NCBI RefSeq assembly: GCF_963678635.1
Contig: NC_087069.1
Coordinates: forward strand, 11,970,530-12,032,529
Direction of reading: 5' to 3'
DNA: 62,000 nucleotides
From: Symsagittifera roscoffensis
Taxonomy: Eukaryota; Xenacoelomorpha; Acoela; Convolutidae
Shown in pieces: positions 59,140 to 62,000 of the stretch. Position 1 is the first letter of the stretch. Each line of letters begins with the position of its first letter. Both the position numbers and the translations under genes were made by a program. Under the pieces are notes generated by a model, which did not search any database, had not been told where the DNA came from, and saw only the letters and a program-made list of their open reading frames with translations.

Positions 59140-62000
59140 ACGACGATGAAGACAAAAAAAGGGATCCGTTGAAACATATGAATTTCCAAGAAAAACTGAA
59201 CAATGTTTTGGGCAAACTGAAAATTAACGCGAGCGCAAAACATTTGATTAATGCCACGTTTTACTCGTGGGAAAGTTTTGATAATTGTCGCGCTAAGATT
59301 CCGGAATCAAGTAAAGAAGAACTTCGGGATTTTTTTGAAGAGTTCAAGATAAAACGTGCAGCCTTGGTAGTAAAGTTGAGTGAAATCGGCATCGAAGCAG
59401 AAAAACTCGAGGAATCAGATTTCATTTACCACTGGTTTCAAGGTACAGAAAGTTTGGAACATTTTCTGAGCTCCGAAGAAACACAAGAATGGTTCACGGA
59501 AAGTGAGATTACGAATATTCGTCTCAATGTATTAGACTGGAATGACGAGAAGGCAACGAGTGAAACTTCGGTTCAGTTGACTGAAATTGATTCGGAGAAG
59601 CGGCTGAAAAGTGAAGTTTTAGAAGAACTGAAGCCAGGCTTTTCTCAAATGCAGTCTAGACCTTCCAGTTCGTTTCAACAAGCTTCCAGATTAAACATAT
59701 CAATTGCAAGCTCTCAAAATCAACAGAACGATCTCAACAAGGTGTCATCTGTACACTCTGATCAACCAACCACAGTATATTCTTCAAATCAAAAGCCTGA
59801 AAAAGAAGAAAAGTTGATTCCAACAACGAGAAACACCGAGAGTGGCAATGCGGAAAACGAAGGACGAAGCTGGGTCGAGTCGAAAAATTCTATTTCAGTG
59901 GGCAATGACTTCGAGAAAACAGAACTCAATCAAAAAAAGACAACAAACCGCCAGGAACCTACAATAAATGACAGGGCAGAACGTGAGAGCAAAAAGTATG
60001 AACTGAGTACAGTCAGCCGGACTAATGAAGACCACAAAAATCTGACAATTACGACTGAACAAACATATCGGCACGTAGAAGACGATAAAAAGGAGATCCA
60101 AACAGAAGCTTCTACTTCTGAAGCACATACGTCCAAATCTTCGGCCACAATGAGTTCAGATCAGTCTGATGCAAAAACTTCAACATCTTCTGAAGAAAGC
60201 AATGCGGCAAAGGATGAAACAAGCTCTTTCGAAACGCAACCTGAAGCTTTTCGTCCTGACGGTCGTAATTTTGAACAAACGCAACTCAAATCACTTGCAT
60301 CCAAATCTTCGGCCACAACGAGTTCAGATCAGTCTGATGCAAAAACTTCAACATCTTCTGAGGAAAGCAATGCGGGAAATGATGGTGCAAGCTCTCTCGA
60401 AACGCAACCTGAAGCTTTTCGTCCTGACGGTCGTAATTTCGAACAAACGCAACTCAAATCACTTGCATCCAAATCTTCGGCCACAACGAGTTCAGATCAG
60501 TCTCATGCAAAAACTTCAACATCTTCTGAAGAAAGCAATGCGGCAAAGGATGAAACAAGCTCTCTCGAAACGCAACCAGAAGCTTTTCGTCCTGACTGTC
60601 GTAATTTCGAACGAACGCAACTCAAATCACTTGCATCCAAATCTTCGGCCACAACGAGTTCATACAAGTCTGATGCAAAAACTTCAACATCTTCTGAGGA
60701 AAGCAATGCGGGAAATGATGGCGCAGGCTCTCTCGAAACCCAACCTGAAGCTTCTCGTCCCGACGGTCGTATTTGCGAACAAACGGAACTCAAATCACTT
60801 GCGTCGGAATCTCCGGCCGCAATGAGTTCAGATCAGTCTGATGCAAAAACTTCAAGATCTACTGAGGCAAGCAAGGCGGCAAATGATGGTGCAAGCTCTC
60901 TCGAAACCCAACCTGAAGCTTCTCGTCCCGACGGTCGTAATTTCGAACAAACCGAACTCAAATCACTTGCGTCCAAATCTCCGGCTACAATGAGTTCAGA
61001 TCAGTCTGATGCAAAAACTTCAACATCTTCTGGGGCAAGCAAGGCGGCAAATGATGGCGCAAGCTCTCTCGATACCCAACCTGAAGCTTCTCGCCCCGAC
61101 GGTCGTATTTTCGAACAAACGGAACTCAAATCACTTGCGTCGAAATCTCCGGCCGCAATGAGTTCAGATCAGTCTGATGCAAAAACTTCAAGATCTACTG
61201 AGGCAAGCAAGGCGGCAAATAATGGCGCAGGCTCTCTCGAAACCCAACCTGAAGCTTCTCATCCCGACGGTCATAATTTCGAACAAACGGAACTCAAATC
61301 ACTTGCGTCCAAATCTCCGGCCGCAATGAGTTCAGACCAGTCTGATGCAAAAACTTCAACATTTTCTGAGGCAAGCAAGGCGGCAAATGATGGTGCAAGC
61401 TCTCTCGAAACCCAACCTGAAGCTTCTCGTCCCGACGGTCGTAATTTCGAACAAACGGAGCTCAAATCACTTGCGTCCAAATCTCCGGCTACAATGAGTT
61501 CAGATCAGTCTGATGCAAAAACTTCCACATCTTCTGAGGCAAGCAAGGCGGCAATTGATGGCACAAGCTCTCTCGAAACCCAACCTGAAGCTTCTCGTCC
61601 TGACGGTCGTAGTTTCGAACAAACGGAACTCAAATCACTTGCGTCCAAATCTTCGGCCACAACGAGTTCAGATCAGTCTGATGCAAAAACTTCAACATCT
61701 TCTGAGGCAAGCAAGGCGGCAAATGATGGCGCAAGCTCTCTCGAAACCCAACCTGAAGCTTCTCGTCCCGACGGTCATAATTTCGAACAAACGGAACTCA
61801 AATCACTTGCTTCAAAATCTCCGGCCGCAATGAGTTCAGACCAGTCTGATGCAAAAACTTCAACATCTTCTGAGGCAAGCAAGGCGGCAAATGATGGCGC
61901 AAGCTCTCTCGAAACCCAACTTGAAGCTTCTCGTCCCGACTGTCGTAATTTCAAACAAATGGAACTCAAATCACTTGCGTCCAAATCTCCGGCCACAATG
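59127..62000 (+). CDS. Large protein with 56-residue tandem repeats (3' end outside window)
   Basis: A single frame is open for 958 codons from the first ATG after a TGA at 59121, and it is still open at the last base. Residues 1-12 are very acidic/basic (MDLSDDDEDKKR). About 15-140 is helix-prone with regularly spaced Leu and Trp (FYSWESFDNC, YHWFQGTESLEHFL), perhaps two related helical modules. 145-335 is Ser/Gln/Glu-rich and probably disordered. From residue 336 at least eleven 56-residue units follow (168 bp each, consensus pieces SDQSDAKTSTSSEASKAAND, SSLETQPEASRPDGRNFEQ, TELKSLASKSPA). Residues 238-267 look like a worn older unit. There is no signal peptide or membrane segment, so it is probably cytoplasmic or nuclear. 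G+C is visibly higher than in the flanks. The family is unknown to me, and the real start may lie in an upstream exon. Confidence 0.85.
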   Translation, partial: MDLSDDDEDKKRDPLKHMNFQEKLNNVLGKLKINASAKHLINATFYSWESFDNCRAKIPESSKEELRDFFEEFKIKRAALVVKLSEIGIEAEKLEESDFIYHWFQGTESLEHFLSSEETQEWFTESEITNIRLNVLDWNDEKATSETSVQLTEIDSEKRLKSEVLEELKPGFSQMQSRPSSSFQQASRLNISIASSQNQQNDLNKVSSVHSDQPTTVYSSNQKPEKEEKLIPTTRNTESGNAENEGRSWVESKNSISVGNDFEKTELNQKKTTNRQEPTINDRAERESKKYELSTVSRTNEDHKNLTITTEQTYRHVEDDKKEIQTEASTSEAHTSKSSATMSSDQSDAKTSTSSEESNAAKDETSSFETQPEAFRPDGRNFEQTQLKSLASKSSATTSSDQSDAKTSTSSEESNAGNDGASSLETQPEAFRPDGRNFEQTQLKSLASKSSATTSSDQSHAKTSTSSEESNAAKDETSSLETQPEAFRPDCRNFERTQLKSLASKSSATTSSYKSDAKTSTSSEESNAGNDGAGSLETQPEASRPDGRICEQTELKSLASESPAAMSSDQSDAKTSRSTEASKAANDGASSLETQPEASRPDGRNFEQTELKSLASKSPATMSSDQSDAKTSTSSGASKAANDGASSLDTQPEASRPDGRIFEQTELKSLASKSPAAMSSDQSDAKTSRSTEASKAANNGAGSLETQPEASHPDGHNFEQTELKSLASKSPAAMSSDQSDAKTSTFSEASKAANDGASSLETQPEASRPDGRNFEQTELKSLASKSPATMSSDQSDAKTSTSSEASKAAIDGTSSLETQPEASRPDGRSFEQTELKSLASKSSATTSSDQSDAKTSTSSEASKAANDGASSLETQPEASRPDGHNFEQTELKSLASKSPAAMSSDQSDAKTSTSSEASKAANDGASSLETQLEASRPDCRNFKQMELKSLASKSPATM
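60132..62000 (+). repeat. 168-bp in-frame tandem repeat array
   Basis: Eleven full units and the start of a twelfth are seen. Spacing is exactly 168 bp (for example TCAGTCTGAT at 60161 and 60329). Units 1 and 3 share NAAKDETSS, while 2 and 4 share NAGNDGA(S/G)S, so the first four arose as a duplicated pair. Units 5 and 7 share SRSTEASKAAN. Units 5-12 use EASKAA in place of EESNA. The array runs off the window. Confidence 0.95.

Noticed and set aside
60503-60793. Minus-strand ORFs opposite the repeat gene
   Set aside because: They are the same repeat effect on the other strand, with no support outside the array.
60169-60825. 218-codon overlapping frame, and a similar one at 61513-61833, inside the repeat gene
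   Set aside because: The 168-bp unit has no stop in these alternative frames and is a multiple of three, so they stay open automatically. The main frame is open over its whole length including the non-repeat part.

Overview
The window reads as nuclear DNA of an invertebrate animal. It is AT-rich and dominated by mobile elements, fold-back repeats, microsatellites and nested duplications. It shows no operons, ribosome-binding sites or closely packed ORFs. Signs of a metazoan are a decayed BEL/Pao retrotransposon, a fold-back element with Tc1-type ends (CAGTGCTG) flanked by TA, two tRNA-derived SINE heads, and a decayed retroelement-type envelope gene. I cannot name the species.

Layout. 1-7082 is a huge imperfect palindrome with arms of about 3.4-3.7 kb and a 20-base spacer at 3401-3420. 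From inside its right arm a block of about 10.5 kb (4069-14613) is repeated head-to-tail at 14614-25135, nearly identical. Each block carries a palindrome-arm segment, a long decayed TATG microsatellite tract, a reverse-transcriptase relic, a broken minus-strand gene of unknown function, two members of a G-run repeat family, a tRNA-like SINE head and an ATTATAATC/C-rich element. The right edge of copy 2 lies inside an older decayed minus-strand gene (24727-25437).

26.3-33.9 kb is an island with a different base skew (A and C on the plus strand, little G). It holds the 3' part of a decayed retroelement: an unrecognised S/T/P/Q-rich ORF, a broken envelope-type glycoprotein region, two more unrecognised ORFs and a probable LTR. 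34.0-37.8 kb holds a TC microsatellite, the Tc1-type fold-back element, a 56-bp tandem array split by a TA-flanked element, and another inverted repeat. 37.8-40.8 kb is a decayed BEL/Pao gag-pol, followed by a SINE. 41.5-50.2 kb is a nested set of duplicated blocks built around an element with CCAGGGTTGACC/GGTCAACCCGGG ends. 50.2-58.05 kb is an old, strongly diverged tandem array of units of about 1.7 kb.

The only convincing live gene is at the right edge. An open frame runs from 59127 past the end of the window (958 codons seen). It encodes a helical N-terminal region followed by at least eleven 56-residue tandem repeats. A short upstream exon at 58141-58222 may belong to it, because a GT-AG intron from 58223 to 59139 keeps the reading frame. 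I do not recognise this protein. The other genes are relics of transposons or broken duplicates, so there is no pathway to reconstruct.
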